The notes under the pieces are model-generated. The model saw nothing but the letters and a program-made list of their open reading frames with translations, was not told the origin of the DNA and did no database searches. The position numbers and the translations under genes are program-made. Positions 50,054-57,565 of a stretch of 64,000 nucleotides of DNA are shown here, piece after piece. The number at the start of each line of letters is the position of its first letter. Positions within the stretch are counted from its first letter, which is position 1. Origin of the DNA: Phenylobacterium hankyongense (GTDB taxonomy: Bacteria; Pseudomonadota; Alphaproteobacteria; Caulobacterales; Caulobacteraceae); assembly GCF_003254505.1 (NCBI RefSeq), contig NZ_QFYP01000001.1, positions 1,534,001 through 1,598,000 on the forward strand. The letters run 5' to 3'.

Positions 50054-50763
50054 GTGAGCCTTGCCTCCGCCGCCTCCCGGGCTGCGGGGTCCCCCACGTG
50101 CATCCAGAAGGCGTCCATGGCCACGCCGTAGAGCCGGCCCTGCGCCTGCAATCGATGCCAGGTCGGCAGGATGGAGAACGCGCCCTCGGGCGCGCCGTCG
50201 AGGATCTGCGGCTTCAGGATGCCGAAGCCGACGTTGGCGTAGGGGGTGGGCGGCTCGGCTGCGGTCGAGTGGGTCAGCCGTCCGGCCGCGTCCATGAAGA
50301 AGCCGTTCGGGCCCTCGAAGCCGATCCCGTGGCCGCGGCGCACCAGCAGCAGCAGCAGGTCCATGGCCGCCGGGTCCCAGGCCGCCTTCAGGCTCTCCAG
50401 CGGCGGCGTCCCTTCCTCCAGCCACAGGGAGTCGATGTTGGCGACGATGATCGGCTCGTCGCCCAGCAGCGGCCGGGCGTGCCGGATGCCGCCGCCGGAG
50501 TCGAGCAGGCCGGCCCGCTCGTCGGAGATCAGGATCTCCAGGTCCCGGCGCTGGGCCAGGTGGGCTTCCAGCTGGTCGGCGAGGTGGTGGACGTTGACCA
50601 CCGCCCGCTCGACGCCGGCGTCCTTCAGCTCATCCAGCACCCGGTCGATGAGGGCCCGGCCCGCCACCGGCGCCAGGGCCTTGGGCAGGCGATCGGTCAG
50701 CGGCCGCATGCGGGTGCCCAGCCCCGCCGCCAGCACCATCGCGGTCGTCGGCCCGGGCGTCAC
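50050..50763 (-). CDS. murU: MurNAc-1-phosphate uridylyltransferase (MurU-like)
   Basis: A sugar-phosphate nucleotidylyltransferase of 237 residues, with the signature VLAAGLGTRMRPLTDRLPKALAPVAG and VNVHHLADQLEAHLA, DERAGLLDSGGGI, IIVANIDSLW. Together with AmgK it makes UDP-MurNAc from recycled MurNAc, a route shown in Pseudomonas putida and Caulobacter. The GTG start overlaps the amgK stop (GTGA). A mannose-1-phosphate guanylyltransferase activity cannot be excluded from sequence, but the amgK neighbour favours MurU. Confidence 0.88.
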   Translation of the reverse strand: MTPGPTTAMVLAAGLGTRMRPLTDRLPKALAPVAGRALIDRVLDELKDAGVERAVVNVHHLADQLEAHLAQRRDLEILISDERAGLLDSGGGIRHARPLLGDEPIIVANIDSLWLEEGTPPLESLKAAWDPAAMDLLLLLVRRGHGIGFEGPNGFFMDAAGRLTHSTAAEPPTPYANVGFGILKPQILDGAPEGAFSILPTWHRLQAQGRLYGVAMDAFWMHVGDPAAREAAEARLT

Positions 50764-51851
50764 GTGCGCGCCTCGCGGGGCACGTAGCGGTCCATCCAGG
50801 CCTTCAGCTCCGCCAGCTGCGGGTCGGCCAGGCAGCGGTCGAGATAGCCCCAGAGCCTGGGCATGAAGGCGGCGTAGCGGGGCTTGCCGTCGCGGGTCAC
50901 CAGGCGCGCGAAGACGCCCAGGATGCGCACGATGTTGAGCGCGCCCAGCGCATGGTAGTCGGCCAGGAACCGCGCCCGGTCGATGTCCGGCTTCAGCTCG
51001 AAATAGCGGGCCAGGGCCGCCGCCTCCAGGCTGGCGGAGACGTCGCGGCGTGCGTCGTGCAGCAGCATCGACATGTCCCACGCCGGGTGCGCCTTCAGCG
51101 CGTCCTGGAAGTCCAGCAGCCCGACCCGAGCCGCGCCCGCCCGCAGCGGCAGCCAGATCAGGTTCTCGGCGTGGTAGTCGCGGTGACAGAAGACGGTCGC
51201 GCCCGCAGCGCCGTGGGCCCGGATCGGCGCCCAGATCGCCTCCCACGCCGTGACCGCGGCGGCGTCGAACGCGAGTTCGGGCTTCAGCTGCGGCAGCCAT
51301 TCGGTGAACACGCCGCTGGCGATCTCCAGCGCCACCTCGTCATAGGTCAGCAGGGGCCAGCTGACGCCGTCGTAGGCCAGCACCGAGGGCGGTGCGATCT
51401 CGTGGATGCGCACCAGGGCCACGACGGCGTCCTCATAGAGCGGCGCCTCGTCCTGGCCGGCCTCGATCAGCCGCGCGAACAGGTCGTCGCCGAGGTCTTC
51501 CAGCACCGCCAGGCCGCGCGGCGCGTCGGCGGCGAGGATGGCGGGCGCCGACAGCCCCTGGGCGCGCAGCCAGCCGGCGGTGGCGATGAAGGCGTCGACC
51601 CGCCCCGCCGCCAGCCGCGCCAGGGCGTTGTAGCCGAGCGCCAGCCGTTCGGCCCGGGTGGCCTCGGGCGGGCAGCGGGGGCTTTCCAGCGCCGGCGGCT
51701 GGTCCATGAAGATCAATGTGGTCCCGTCGGCCAGGTACAGGCGCTCGTAGCGGCGCGTCGAGGCGTCGCCGCTCAGCGGCTCCCGGCGCGCGCCGCCGAA
51801 ACCGTGGGCCTGCAGGAAGCCGGCCTTCTCCGCCTCACGTTCGGAACTCAA
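50760..51851 (-). CDS. amgK: Anomeric MurNAc/GlcNAc kinase (AmgK-like aminoglycoside phosphotransferase family)
   Basis: A kinase phosphorylating MurNAc and GlcNAc at C1, first of the AmgK-MurU cell-wall recycling steps. The 363-residue protein has an N-terminal lobe (PLSGDASTRRYERLYLADGTTLIFMD), the catalytic HxDxxxxN loop as FCHRDYHAENLIWL, and the metal-binding VGLLDFQDALKAHPAWDM. I start at TTG 51851, with AAGGA upstream, giving the usual MSSEREAEKAG N-terminus; an ATG at 51875 overlapping tsaE further is possible. Overlaps tsaE and murU. Confidence 0.87.
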   Translation of the reverse strand: MSSEREAEKAGFLQAHGFGGARREPLSGDASTRRYERLYLADGTTLIFMDQPPALESPRCPPEATRAERLALGYNALARLAAGRVDAFIATAGWLRAQGLSAPAILAADAPRGLAVLEDLGDDLFARLIEAGQDEAPLYEDAVVALVRIHEIAPPSVLAYDGVSWPLLTYDEVALEIASGVFTEWLPQLKPELAFDAAAVTAWEAIWAPIRAHGAAGATVFCHRDYHAENLIWLPLRAGAARVGLLDFQDALKAHPAWDMSMLLHDARRDVSASLEAAALARYFELKPDIDRARFLADYHALGALNIVRILGVFARLVTRDGKPRYAAFMPRLWGYLDRCLADPQLAELKAWMDRYVPREART

Positions 51852-52314
51852 GCCCTCGTCCTTCCCAGGCCCCATGCGGGATCAGCCGCACGTAGCGCCC
51901 GTCGCTCTCACTGTCGTCCGGAAGCCCGATCTCTATATCGAGTCGGTCGGCGGGCAGACGGCCCTCCAGCCGCTCGGGCCATTCGACCACCGCCGCGCCG
52001 TCCTCCAGCGCCTCGTCGAGGCCGATCTCATAGGCCTCGTCCGGACTGGATAGCCGATAGAGATCGAAATGGGCCACCTTGAGGCGCGGCCCTTCGTAGA
52101 ACTGCACCAGGGTGAAGGTCGGCGAGGGCACCTCCTCGTCCGGCGCGGTCAGCGCGCGGACCAGGGCGCGGGCCAGCGTCGATTTCCCCGCGCCCAGGGG
52201 GCCGGAGAGGCAGACGACGTCGCCGGCCCGCAGCGCCTCGGCCACCGCCGCGCCCAGCCGCGCGGTGGCGGCTTCGTCGGGCAGGCGGAATTCGCCCTCG
52301 GCTTCCAGGATCAT
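51835..52314 (-). CDS. tsaE: tRNA threonylcarbamoyladenosine biosynthesis ATPase
   Basis: A 159-residue P-loop protein required with TsaB and TsaD for t6A formation at ANN-reading tRNAs. Features are CLSGPLGAGKSTLARALVRAL (Walker A), PSPTFTLVQFYEG, VAHFDLYRLSSPDE (switch/Walker B) and VVEWPERL. ATG 52314 overlaps the acyltransferase stop (ATGA). In Caulobacter this gene is, to my recollection, not far from divL; here divL lies elsewhere in the window. Confidence 0.94.
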   Translation of the reverse strand: MILEAEGEFRLPDEAATARLGAAVAEALRAGDVVCLSGPLGAGKSTLARALVRALTAPDEEVPSPTFTLVQFYEGPRLKVAHFDLYRLSSPDEAYEIGLDEALEDGAAVVEWPERLEGRLPADRLDIEIGLPDDSESDGRYVRLIPHGAWEGRGLEFRT

Positions 52315-53183
52315 GCGAAGGCCCGCGCCGGGTCGGCCGGCAGCTGGCGCTCGACGTAGGCCTTCACGCTGCGGATGGCGTCCGCGGGCTCGCCGACCAG
52401 GGCGTCCGGCCGGATCGGCGCGCCGATGGTCAGCGAGAACCGCCGCCCCTGCTTGTTCAGCAGCTCGTGGAACAGGGTGATGTCCCGCAGCTCGCCGGAG
52501 AAGCGGTTGAAGAAGTGGAACAGGGTCGACCAGGGCCCGGCCACGTGCACCGGCAGGATCGGCGCCTCGTACTTCCGCGCCAGGGAAACGGCGCTGGGCG
52601 CCCACGGCGGGTCGCAGAGCCGGCCGTCGGCCTGCCGCCGCGCCAGCCGGCCCGACGGGAAGATGATCAGGCAACGCTCCGCCTCCAGGGCGTCGCGGGT
52701 GGCGAGCAGGGTCTGGCGGGTGCGCTCGCGGGTCCGCTTGGCCTCCACCCACTCCACCGGGATCAGCACCTCGCCGAGCCGGTGGGCGACCCGGTGGGCG
52801 TCGGAGTTGGCGTAGAAGCAGAGGTCGGGCCGCAGCGCCTTCAGCACGTCGTAGACCGCGATCCCGTCGGCGATCCCGGTCGGGTGGTTGCAGACTACGA
52901 TCAGCCGCCCCTTGGCGGGCACGTGCTCAAGCCCCCGGGCGGTGACCTGCACCGACAGCAGGGCCGAGACGTGCTCCAGCGCCGCGCGGCCGGGGAGCGG
53001 ATCGATGGCGTCGGCCATCCGCCGGGCCCGGCCGTAGTCCAGCATCGCGTAGAGCAGCGGCCTGACCAGCGGCCAGGCGGGGCTCGCCGACAGCTTCGGC
53101 GCCCGCTCGGCGATCAGCACGTCGACGATGTGCGGCGATCGCGCGGTGCGCGGCAGGGCGTGGGCGGGCGAAGCGACCGTCAT
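52311..53183 (-). CDS. Lysophospholipid acyltransferase family protein
   Basis: A 290-residue PlsC-type acyltransferase with the catalytic NHxxxxD motif in VVCNHPTGIADGIAVYD and IIFPSGRLARR as the second conserved motif, plus ILPVHVAGP. It probably esterifies a lysophospholipid or ornithine lipid; some relatives are OlsA-like, but the substrate is unresolved. First gene of the operon acyltransferase-tsaE-amgK-murU-addB-addA-trxA; start at ATG 53183, one 36 bases upstream also possible. Confidence 0.87.
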   Translation of the reverse strand: MTVASPAHALPRTARSPHIVDVLIAERAPKLSASPAWPLVRPLLYAMLDYGRARRMADAIDPLPGRAALEHVSALLSVQVTARGLEHVPAKGRLIVVCNHPTGIADGIAVYDVLKALRPDLCFYANSDAHRVAHRLGEVLIPVEWVEAKRTRERTRQTLLATRDALEAERCLIIFPSGRLARRQADGRLCDPPWAPSAVSLARKYEAPILPVHVAGPWSTLFHFFNRFSGELRDITLFHELLNKQGRRFSLTIGAPIRPDALVGEPADAIRSVKAYVERQLPADPARAFA

Positions 53184-53299
53184 GGGCGCAGGATGCGCCA
53201 GCGCCTGTTCCCAGGGCAAGGGCGTGGAACGACAGCGGTGCTGTCGCGGAACCTTCCCGCGGCCTATGTCTGTTCACAGTGGGGCTGGAGATCGATGGG

Positions 53300-53935
53300 A
53301 TGAGACGGTTCAAGCTGTGGGCTTCGGCGGTCCTGGTGCTGGCGGTGATCGTCGCCGGCAGCTGGGCGGTGTGGAACTTCGAGCTGCGCTGGCGGCCGAA
53401 GACCATCACCCGCCACCAGGCGGAGATCACCAACCTGCTGCAGTCCGCCGGCTGGGTGTCGCCCGGCCTGCCGGGGAAGAAGCTCTACATGGTGTCCTAC
53501 CGCAATTGCCCGGAGTGCATCCGCTTCAAGCTGGAGGAGGTTCCGAAGCTCTCGGCGAAGAACGTCGACAGCCGGGTGATCGAGATCGCCCGGCGCGACG
53601 TCAACGGCCTGACGAATTCGACGGCGGCCGAGCGCGCCACGGTCGCGCAGCTGTGGATCACCCGGAGCTGGAAGCTGATGCAGGCCTGGGAGGCCGTGCC
53701 CGCCGACGCCTGGACCGCGCCCGGCATCCCGCGCGCCGACGGCGACATGGCCCGCACGGCGGTGGTGGAGAGCGGCCGCAACCTGGTCGACCGGCTGCAG
53801 CCACTGCTCAAGGACAACGGGATCAACTTCGCCTACCCGACCCTGATCTGGTGGAACGACAAGGGCGAGATGCGCGGCTGCGCCTGCGAAAGGCGGGAAA
53901 CCTACCGCTTCGTCCGGCGCGAACTGGGGGCTTAG
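53300..53935 (+). CDS. Membrane-anchored protein with a CPEC motif (thioredoxin-like), function unknown
   Basis: A 211-residue protein: one N-terminal transmembrane helix (RFKLWASAVLVLAVIVAGSWAVW) and a periplasmic domain with KLYMVSYRNCPECIRFKLEEV, where CPEC could be a redox CxxC. The next strands and NFAYPTLIWWNDKGEMRGCACE resemble the latter half of a thioredoxin fold with a cis-Pro, though the large central insertion is atypical. ATG 53300 has GGAG 9 bases before it. No named family recognised. It is divergent from the acyltransferase operon. Confidence 0.65.
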   Translation: MRRFKLWASAVLVLAVIVAGSWAVWNFELRWRPKTITRHQAEITNLLQSAGWVSPGLPGKKLYMVSYRNCPECIRFKLEEVPKLSAKNVDSRVIEIARRDVNGLTNSTAAERATVAQLWITRSWKLMQAWEAVPADAWTAPGIPRADGDMARTAVVESGRNLVDRLQPLLKDNGINFAYPTLIWWNDKGEMRGCACERRETYRFVRRELGA

Positions 53936-53941
53936 GGCGCT

Positions 53942-53982
53942 CGTCATCCTCCGGTCGCCCGCCGGGTGATCCGGGGATGACG
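53942..53982. repeat. Palindromic repeat in convergent gap
   Basis: CGTCATCCTCCGG (53942-53954) pairs with CCGGGGATGACG (53971-53982). It is related to the GTCATCCCCG repeat at 5693 and fills the 70-bp gap between two convergent genes. Confidence 0.75.
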
Positions 53983-54005
53983 ACGTTATTGGCGGTATGG
54001 GCGGC

Positions 54006-54452
54006 TCAGGTGCGCCGGCTGATGATGTCCTTGTTCAGCTTGCGGGTCTTGGCGCCCTGGCCGCGCTCGGCCTCGGTGCGCAGCGGCCGGCGGGTGTGGG
54101 TCTGCGAGTGCGTCACGCCTTCGCCGGCCGGCTCGCCCCAGTCCTCCTGGGGATTGTCGCGCTGACCGAGGTCGTGGGGGTTCACGTTCGCCGGCGCGCC
54201 GGCGCCGAGCATGGGGTCGTCTTCGGGTTCGGCCGCGTCGCCGTCGTCGGCGGCGAAGCTGCGGTCCTCGCCGGAGGCCTCTGCGTCGTCCCGGGTATCC
54301 GGCTCGAAGGGTTCGAGGCGCTCCGGATCGGTGGCGTCTTCGCTGCGGGCCGGGTCCTTCTGCAGGTTCAGCTCCTTCTGGCCGACTCCGAGCCCCTGGG
54401 TGCGGGCGCGGTTCACTTGCGGGGGGGTGGGCATGCGCGGGTCTTCGGCCAT
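54006..54452 (-). CDS. Acidic low-complexity hypothetical protein
   Basis: A 148-residue protein without transmembrane segment or recognised domain. The middle (about 35-85) is very acidic (DTRDDAEASGEDRSFAADDGDAAEPEDDP), and the tail has a basic TRRPLRTEAERGQGAKTRKLNKD. It looks intrinsically disordered. The start ATG 54452 has a GGAG-like AAGGAG. Possibly a stress or storage-type disordered protein; no function can be assigned. Confidence 0.55.
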   Translation of the reverse strand: MAEDPRMPTPPQVNRARTQGLGVGQKELNLQKDPARSEDATDPERLEPFEPDTRDDAEASGEDRSFAADDGDAAEPEDDPMLGAGAPANVNPHDLGQRDNPQEDWGEPAGEGVTHSQTHTRRPLRTEAERGQGAKTRKLNKDIISRRT

Positions 54453-54540
54453 GGGAAGGCTCCTTCTGCGTGCCGCATCAACCGCTCGGCGGCGCCGCCG
54501 TTCCTTGCGCTGAGCGGCCGCGGTCGCTAGGCGGGAAGCA

Positions 54541-55659
54541 ATGGCCTCCGCGCTCCAAGCCGCCTACGACGCCCGCCTGGAGCGCGGCGAGCTCCGCCCC
54601 GATCCGGCGCAGGCCGAGGGCCTGCGGGCGCTGCTGCGGCTCGAGCAGGAGCTGGCGGAGGCGACGCCGCCCGGCCGGCTGGCGGCCCTGTTCCGCAAGC
54701 CGCAGGCGCTGCGCGGCGTCTACCTCGTGGGCCCGGTCGGCCGCGGCAAGTCCATGCTGATGGACCTGTTCTTCGAGACCGCGCCCACCGAGTCCAAGCG
54801 CCGCACCCACTTCCACGTCTTCATGGGCGAAGTCCACCGGCTGATCGGCGAATGGCGCGGCGGCGACGCGGCGGCCCGCAAGGCGCGGTTCGGCCAGCAC
54901 AGGGGCGACGATCCGATCCCGCCGGTCGCCGACCTGGTGGCCGACGCGGCGCGGCTGCTCTGCTTCGACGAGTTCCAGGTCACCGACATCGCCGACGCCA
55001 TGATCCTGGGGCGGCTGTTCGAGGCGCTGTTCGCCCGCGGCGTGACCCTGGTGGCGACCTCCAACCGCGCGCCCGACGACCTCTACAAGGACGGCATCAA
55101 CCGCCAGCTCTTCCTGCCGTTCATCGACCTCCTGAAGGCGCGGCTGGAGGTGGTGACCGTGGCCGGCGGCCACGACTACCGGCTCGACCGGCTGCGCGCC
55201 GCCGGCGCCTGGTTCTCGCCGGACGACCCGGACAACCAGCGGTGCTTCGACCGGCTGTGGCGCGACATGCTGGGGGCCGAGGAGGAGAGCGGCGCGACGC
55301 TGGAGGTGCTGGGCCGCCAGGTCACCCTGCCGCGTGCCTCGGGCGGCCTGGTGCGGGCGGGCTTCGCCAGCCTGTGCTCGGTGGCGCTGGGTCCCAACGA
55401 CTACCTCGCCCTGGCCGGGCGCTTCCACACGGTGTTCCTGGAGGACGTGCCGAAGCTCACCGCGAACCGCCGCGAGGAGGCCCGCCGCTTCGTCATCCTG
55501 ATCGACACCCTCTACGAGGCGAAGACCCGCCTCGTCGTGCTGGCCGAGGCCGAGCCCGCCCAGCTCTATCCGGCCGGCGACGGGGCCTTCGAGTTCGAGC
55601 GCACCGCCTCGCGCCTGCAGGAGATGCGCTCCACCGACTGGCTGGAGGAGGTGGGCTAA
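54541..55659 (+). CDS. zapE: Cell division protein ZapE (AFG1-like ATPase)
   Basis: A 372-residue P-loop ATPase of the AFG1/ZapE family. Walker A is GPVGRGKSMLMDLFFE (about 64-79), followed by HFHVFMGEVHRLI, Walker B LLCFDEFQVTDIADAMILGRLFEAL and ATSNRAPDDLYKDG. In E. coli ZapE acts on FtsZ under stress; in alphaproteobacteria the gene often lies next to sdh. It sits upstream of the sdh operon with a LysR gene between. Confidence 0.93.
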   Translation: MASALQAAYDARLERGELRPDPAQAEGLRALLRLEQELAEATPPGRLAALFRKPQALRGVYLVGPVGRGKSMLMDLFFETAPTESKRRTHFHVFMGEVHRLIGEWRGGDAAARKARFGQHRGDDPIPPVADLVADAARLLCFDEFQVTDIADAMILGRLFEALFARGVTLVATSNRAPDDLYKDGINRQLFLPFIDLLKARLEVVTVAGGHDYRLDRLRAAGAWFSPDDPDNQRCFDRLWRDMLGAEEESGATLEVLGRQVTLPRASGGLVRAGFASLCSVALGPNDYLALAGRFHTVFLEDVPKLTANRREEARRFVILIDTLYEAKTRLVVLAEAEPAQLYPAGDGAFEFERTASRLQEMRSTDWLEEVG

Positions 55660-55660
55660 C

Positions 55661-55690
55661 GCACCTCCCGCGCTTTGCAGGGGAGGCGCG
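55661..55690. repeat. GC palindrome between convergent zapE and LysR genes
   Basis: The 32-bp gap is filled by CACCTCCC...GGGAGGCG around GCGCTTTGCAG (CCTCCC 55664-55669 paired with GGGAGG 55681-55686). There is no T-tract. It is another short palindrome in a convergent gap. Confidence 0.6.
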
Positions 55691-55691
55691 A

Positions 55692-56573
55692 TCAGGCCCG
55701 CAGGCTCTCCACCAGCTCGCGGGCATAGGGGCGCAGGTCGTCCAGGGCGCGGACGACGATCTTCAGGTCGCGCAGCGCCCAGTCGTCGGTGAGCTCGACC
55801 AGCCCCAGCTTCATGGTCTTGGCGGCGCGGTGGGCGGTGGTCTGCGGCACCACGCCGACGCCCACCCCGCACTCCACCAGCCGGCAGACCGCGTCGAAGC
55901 TGCGCAGCTGGACCCGCAGCCGCAGCGGCCGGCCTTCGCGCGCCGCCTTGGCGGCCAGGAACCGCTGCAGGGAGCTCGACCGCTCCAGCCCGACGAAGTC
56001 GCAGGCCAGCACCTCGGAGAAGGCCACGGAGGGCCGGGCCGCCAGCGCATGCTCGGCGCTGGTCACCACCACGAAGCGGTCGGAGCGGAAGGCGAAGGTC
56101 TGCAGGGCGCCGACGTCGACCGTGCCGGCGACGATGCCCACGTCGCCGACGCCCTCGGCGATCAGGCCGACGATCTCGTCGGACAACCGCTCCTCCAGGT
56201 CGACGCTGACGTGGGGATGGGCGGCCAGGAAGGAGCTCAGCGCCTCGGGCAGGAATTCGGTCAGGGCGTTGGTGTTGGCCAACAGCCGCACCTCGCCGGA
56301 GAGCCCGCCGGCGTAGGCGCCCAGGTCTTCGCGCAGCCGCGCGCTCTGGGCCAGGATGGTGCGGGCGTGCTTGACGAGGGTGCGGCCGGCCTCGGTGGGC
56401 GTCACCCCCTGGCGCGAACGGGTCAGCAGCGGCGCGCCCAGCACCTCCTCCATGCCGCGGATGCGGGTCGAGGCCGCCGCCAGCGCCAGGGCGCTGCGCT
56501 CCGCCCCGCCGGTGATGGAGCCCGCGTCCACCACCTCGCAGAACAGCTTCAGGTCAACCAGATCGAACCGCAT
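55692..56573 (-). CDS. LysR-family transcriptional regulator
   Basis: A 293-residue LysR protein: N-terminal winged HTH (VDLKLFCEVVDAGSITGGAERSALALAAASTRIRGMEEVLGAPLLTR) and a two-lobed co-inducer domain (LSGEVRLLANTNALTEFLPEALSSFL; GVGDVGIVAGTVDVG; VECGVGVGVVPQTT). The ATG at 56573 has GGGAGACGAAGG before it; the upstream in-frame extension is unlikely. It is divergent from sdhC and is a candidate regulator of the succinate dehydrogenase operon. Confidence 0.9.
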   Translation of the reverse strand: MRFDLVDLKLFCEVVDAGSITGGAERSALALAAASTRIRGMEEVLGAPLLTRSRQGVTPTEAGRTLVKHARTILAQSARLREDLGAYAGGLSGEVRLLANTNALTEFLPEALSSFLAAHPHVSVDLEERLSDEIVGLIAEGVGDVGIVAGTVDVGALQTFAFRSDRFVVVTSAEHALAARPSVAFSEVLACDFVGLERSSSLQRFLAAKAAREGRPLRLRVQLRSFDAVCRLVECGVGVGVVPQTTAHRAAKTMKLGLVELTDDWALRDLKIVVRALDDLRPYARELVESLRA

Positions 56574-56590
56574 CCTTCGTCTCCCGCGAA

Positions 56591-56639
56591 GGAAGACTAC
56601 AGGAAAGACGCATTGCGCCGTGAGCGGAAAAGGAAAGAC
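56591..56639. promoter_or_regulatory. Repeated GGAAAGAC sites in the LysR/sdhC divergent gap
   Basis: GGAAAGAC occurs at 56602-56609 and 56632-56639, 30 bp (about three helical turns) apart, with a partial copy GGAAGAC at 56591-56597. This spacing suits regulator binding on one DNA face. The gap is 189 bp; the sdhC promoter lies further on. Confidence 0.45.
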
Positions 56640-56694
56640 TTTTCGGGTTCGGCGAAGCACGGCCGGGCGGGTGCGCCCTCCACGGCCGCCTCCG

Positions 56695-56722
56695 TTGACA
56701 CCCCCGGGCGGCGGCTTAAAAG
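56695..56722 (+). promoter_or_regulatory. Putative sdhCDAB promoter
   Basis: TTGACA (56695-56700) matches the -35 consensus; TAAAAG (56717-56722) after a 16-base spacer is the likely -10, about 40 bp before the sdhC ATG. Confidence 0.6.
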
Positions 56723-56762
56723 CGGAGCCGCCTCCCAACCAGACGAGCGAGCGGCGAGAGAC

Positions 56763-57170
56763 ATGACCGACGCCTCAAGGCCTCCCCGCGAACCGCCGAT
56801 GTCGCCGCACCTGTCGGTCTGGCGCTGGCACATCACCATGGCGACCTCGATCGCGCACCGGGCGACCGGCGTCGCGCTCTATGTCGGGGCGCTGATCGCC
56901 GCGGCCTGGGCGGTCGCCCTGGCGCAGGGGCCGGACGCCTACGCGGGGTTCAAGCACCTGCTCGGCTCGCCGCTCGGCAAGCTGGTGATGTTCGGCCTGA
57001 CCCTGTCCTTCTTTTATCACCTGGCCAACGGCGTGCGGCACCTGGTCTGGGACGCCGGCCACGGGCTGAACGTGAAGAGCGCCAACGCCAGTTCGGTGGT
57101 GGTGTTCGCCTTCACCGCCGCCGCCACCGTGGCGATCTGGGTGATCGCCGCCATGACCGGAGCGCTCTGA
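56763..57170 (+). CDS. sdhC: Succinate dehydrogenase cytochrome b556 subunit
   Basis: A 135-residue heme/quinone membrane anchor of complex II. RPPREPPMSPHLSVWRWHITMATSIAHRATGVAL shows the SxxHRxTG signature; three transmembrane helices follow, with LANGVRHLVWDAGH for the heme ligand. The ATG starts within GAGAGAC; the frame is open far upstream, but that part is unrelated. The last base overlaps the sdhD start. Confidence 0.93.
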   Translation: MTDASRPPREPPMSPHLSVWRWHITMATSIAHRATGVALYVGALIAAAWAVALAQGPDAYAGFKHLLGSPLGKLVMFGLTLSFFYHLANGVRHLVWDAGHGLNVKSANASSVVVFAFTAAATVAIWVIAAMTGAL

Positions 57171-57562
57171 TGGCCAGCTATCGCACACCGCTGTCGCGGG
57201 CCCGCGGCCTCGGCTCCGCCAAGCATGGCGTGGGCGTCTGGATCGGCGAGCGGGTGAGCGCCATCGCCCTGGTCCCGCTGACCCTGTGGGGCGTGTTCGG
57301 CGTCCTGCGGCTGGCCGCCGGCGACTACAACTTCGCGGTCGCCTGGATCTCCCACCCGCTGAACGCGGTGCTGATGGTCCTGCTGGTCGCGCTCAGCTTC
57401 TGGCACATGCACGCCGGCATGCGGGTGGTGATCGAGGACTACATCCACGTCACCCTCAACAAGACCGGCCTGTTGCTGATCAACCTCTTCGTCTGCGGCC
57501 TGTCGGGCGCGCTGGCGGTGTTCTCGATCCTGAAAGTCGCCCTTGGCGGCGGAGCGTACTGA
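57170..57562 (+). CDS. sdhD: Succinate dehydrogenase membrane anchor subunit
   Basis: A 130-residue membrane subunit with three transmembrane helices. RARGLGSAKHGVGVWIGERVSAIALVPLTLW and FWHMHAGMRVVIEDYIH (conserved HxxxGxxxxxxDYxH, quinone/heme region) match SdhD. Its ATG overlaps the sdhC TGA. Confidence 0.93.
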   Translation: MASYRTPLSRARGLGSAKHGVGVWIGERVSAIALVPLTLWGVFGVLRLAAGDYNFAVAWISHPLNAVLMVLLVALSFWHMHAGMRVVIEDYIHVTLNKTGLLLINLFVCGLSGALAVFSILKVALGGGAY

Positions 57563-57565
57563 GCG

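Noticed and set aside
50050..50763. The nucleotidyltransferase as a mannose-1-phosphate guanylyltransferase
   Set aside because: Not excluded by sequence, but direct overlap with the AmgK-like kinase makes MurU the better call.
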